DNA from: Luzula sylvatica
Taxonomy: Eukaryota > Streptophyta > Magnoliopsida > Poales > Juncaceae
Length of the DNA stretch: 64,000 nt
Reading direction: 5' to 3'
Assembly (NCBI GenBank): GCA_946800325.1
Contig: OX326961.1
Span: 2,768,655-2,832,654, forward strand
In this document: positions 63,426 to 64,000 of the stretch, piece after piece
Position numbering within the stretch: the first letter of the stretch is position 1
How the letters are laid out: each line of letters opens with the position of its first letter
The notes under the pieces: generated by a model
What the model saw: the letters and a program-made list of their open reading frames with translations, nothing else
Told to the model about the DNA's origin: nothing
Databases searched by the model: none
Made by a program: the position numbers and the translations under genes

Positions 63426-64000
63426 CGAATATAAAACTTTCTATGTGTTTGTACAATTTGGTGTAAAATTACGTAGTAAAAGATTCGATCCAAACTATCT
63501 CAAAAACAAGTTATTTGGGCTCCTCAGAGAGTTAAAAGATTCTTATGAATCGAAAAACAAACTTTCTTAGTGTTTGTAAAATTTGGTGAAAAGTTACATA
63601 GTGAATGATACGATACAAACGATCTAAAAACACGTTATTTGAACTCCTCAAAACGTAAAACGATTGTTCTTAATCGAATAGAAAACTTTCTTAGTGTTTG
63701 TACAATTTGGTGCAAAAATCACGTAGTAAAAGATTCGATTCAAATCATCTCAAAAACAAGTTACTTGCGCTCCTCAGAGAGTTATAAGATTGTTATGAAT
63801 CGAAAAACAAACTTTCTCAGTGTTTGTAAAATTTGGTAAAAAGTTACGTAGTGAAAGATACGATACAAACTATCTAAAAACACGTAATTTGAACTCAAAA
63901 CGTAAAACGGTTGCTCTTAATCGAATAAAAAACTTTCTTAGTGTTTGTACACTTTGGTGCAAAATTACGTAGTAAAATATTCGATCCAAACCATCTCAAA
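63426..64000 (+). repeat. 37-monomer higher-order repeat, copy 4 (partial)
   Basis: The first four to five monomers follow, cut by the window end. The 3-bp loss gaactcaaaacg (about 63,890) groups it with copy 1, not with copy 3 next to it. Confidence 0.8.

Larger units (their letters stand above)
19221..64000 (+). repeat. Satellite DNA array, 124-125-bp monomers (continues past window end)
   Basis: About 360 head-to-tail monomers in one orientation fill 44.8 kb. Start-to-start distances measured at gttatttg (28433, 28557, 28681, 28806) are 124, 124 and 125 bp. Every monomer has the order gttattt, ctcctc, atgaatcgaa, aactttcttagtgtttgta, aatttggtg, tta[ct]gtag, gat[at]cgat, then atct.aaaaaca. 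Four classes occur: A (ggg ctcctcagagag; tgtaaaattt), B1 (gaactcctcaaaacg; tgtacaattt; ends aaaacaa), B2 (as B1 but gtgaaaagttacgtag, aaacattcg, ends aaacac) and C (ggactcctcatagcg; gttatgt, caaatgat). An A monomer is about 31% GC by hand count. No transposon or gene interrupts the array. The class of satellite (centromeric, knob or other) cannot be read from sequence. Confidence 0.97.

Noticed and set aside
19760..63839. Dozens of 60-97-residue open frames on both strands with recurrent peptides across the satellite
   Set aside because: They recur at the repeat period because the dimer is 249 bp (3 x 83). They begin and end at variant-specific stops and lack splice or promoter context, so they are by-products of the repeat.
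19221..64000. CRISPR-like or rDNA spacer array
   Set aside because: Monomers are contiguous, 124-125 bp and wholly homologous, with no unique spacers. No rRNA sequence is present, and the flanks are plant nuclear genes.

Overview
The window looks like nuclear DNA of a flowering plant, probably a eudicot. The evidence is AT-rich intergenic DNA, GT-AG spliced genes of plant-specific families (DUF506, a GT14 glucuronosyltransferase-like protein, a Pollen Ole e 1-like protein), plant-type transposons with their target-site duplications, and a very large satellite array. The species cannot be named from the sequence.

Bases 1-19,220 hold three complete, unbroken protein genes in a bed of small transposons. 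They are a three-exon DUF506 gene (+, 2725-3718), a four-exon GT14 gene (+, 10947-12511) and a two-exon secreted Ole e 1-domain gene (-, 12967-13624). The last two converge, and a short telomere-like tract lies just past the GT14 stop codon. Between and beyond them are a MITE (4831-4984), an inverted pair of GGACCGG-rich termini (5057-7656) enclosing a PIF/Harbinger-like element, a Helitron 3' end (to 8070), a decayed Athila/Tat-type gypsy remnant on the minus strand (primer-binding-like site at 8961-8976), and a hAT element with its 8-bp duplication (9221-9509). Further on is a 1.8-kb foldback/Mutator-like element (14221-16027) carrying nine intact or decayed copies of a 25-nt palindrome. One of these is split by a second hAT element with a perfect 8-bp duplication. 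Another long-TIR element (16066-16938) and a ~270-bp tandem duplication follow. No functional link between the three genes is evident.

Bases 19,221-64,000, about 70% of the window and running off its end, are one head-to-tail satellite array of about 360 monomers of 124-125 bp. No gene and no recognisable transposon interrupts it. Monomers fall into four classes (A, B1, B2, C) that follow strict succession rules, giving a 249-bp dimer and a ~498-bp tetramer as basic periods. The left ~5 kb is diverse and irregular. Farther right, progressively longer higher-order repeats appear: ~3.8-kb segments repeated at ~5.97 kb spacing, ~3.6-kb segments at 8,087 bp, and from 40.5 kb a 37-monomer unit of ~4,617 bp present in several near-identical copies (one is a 35-monomer deletion variant). 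Shared small indels and junctions show that these copies are mosaics made by successive unequal exchanges. This array is the most interesting feature of the window. The sequence alone does not show whether it is centromeric, pericentromeric or a heterochromatic knob. Short open frames inside it are by-products of the 249-bp (3 x 83) periodicity, not genes.
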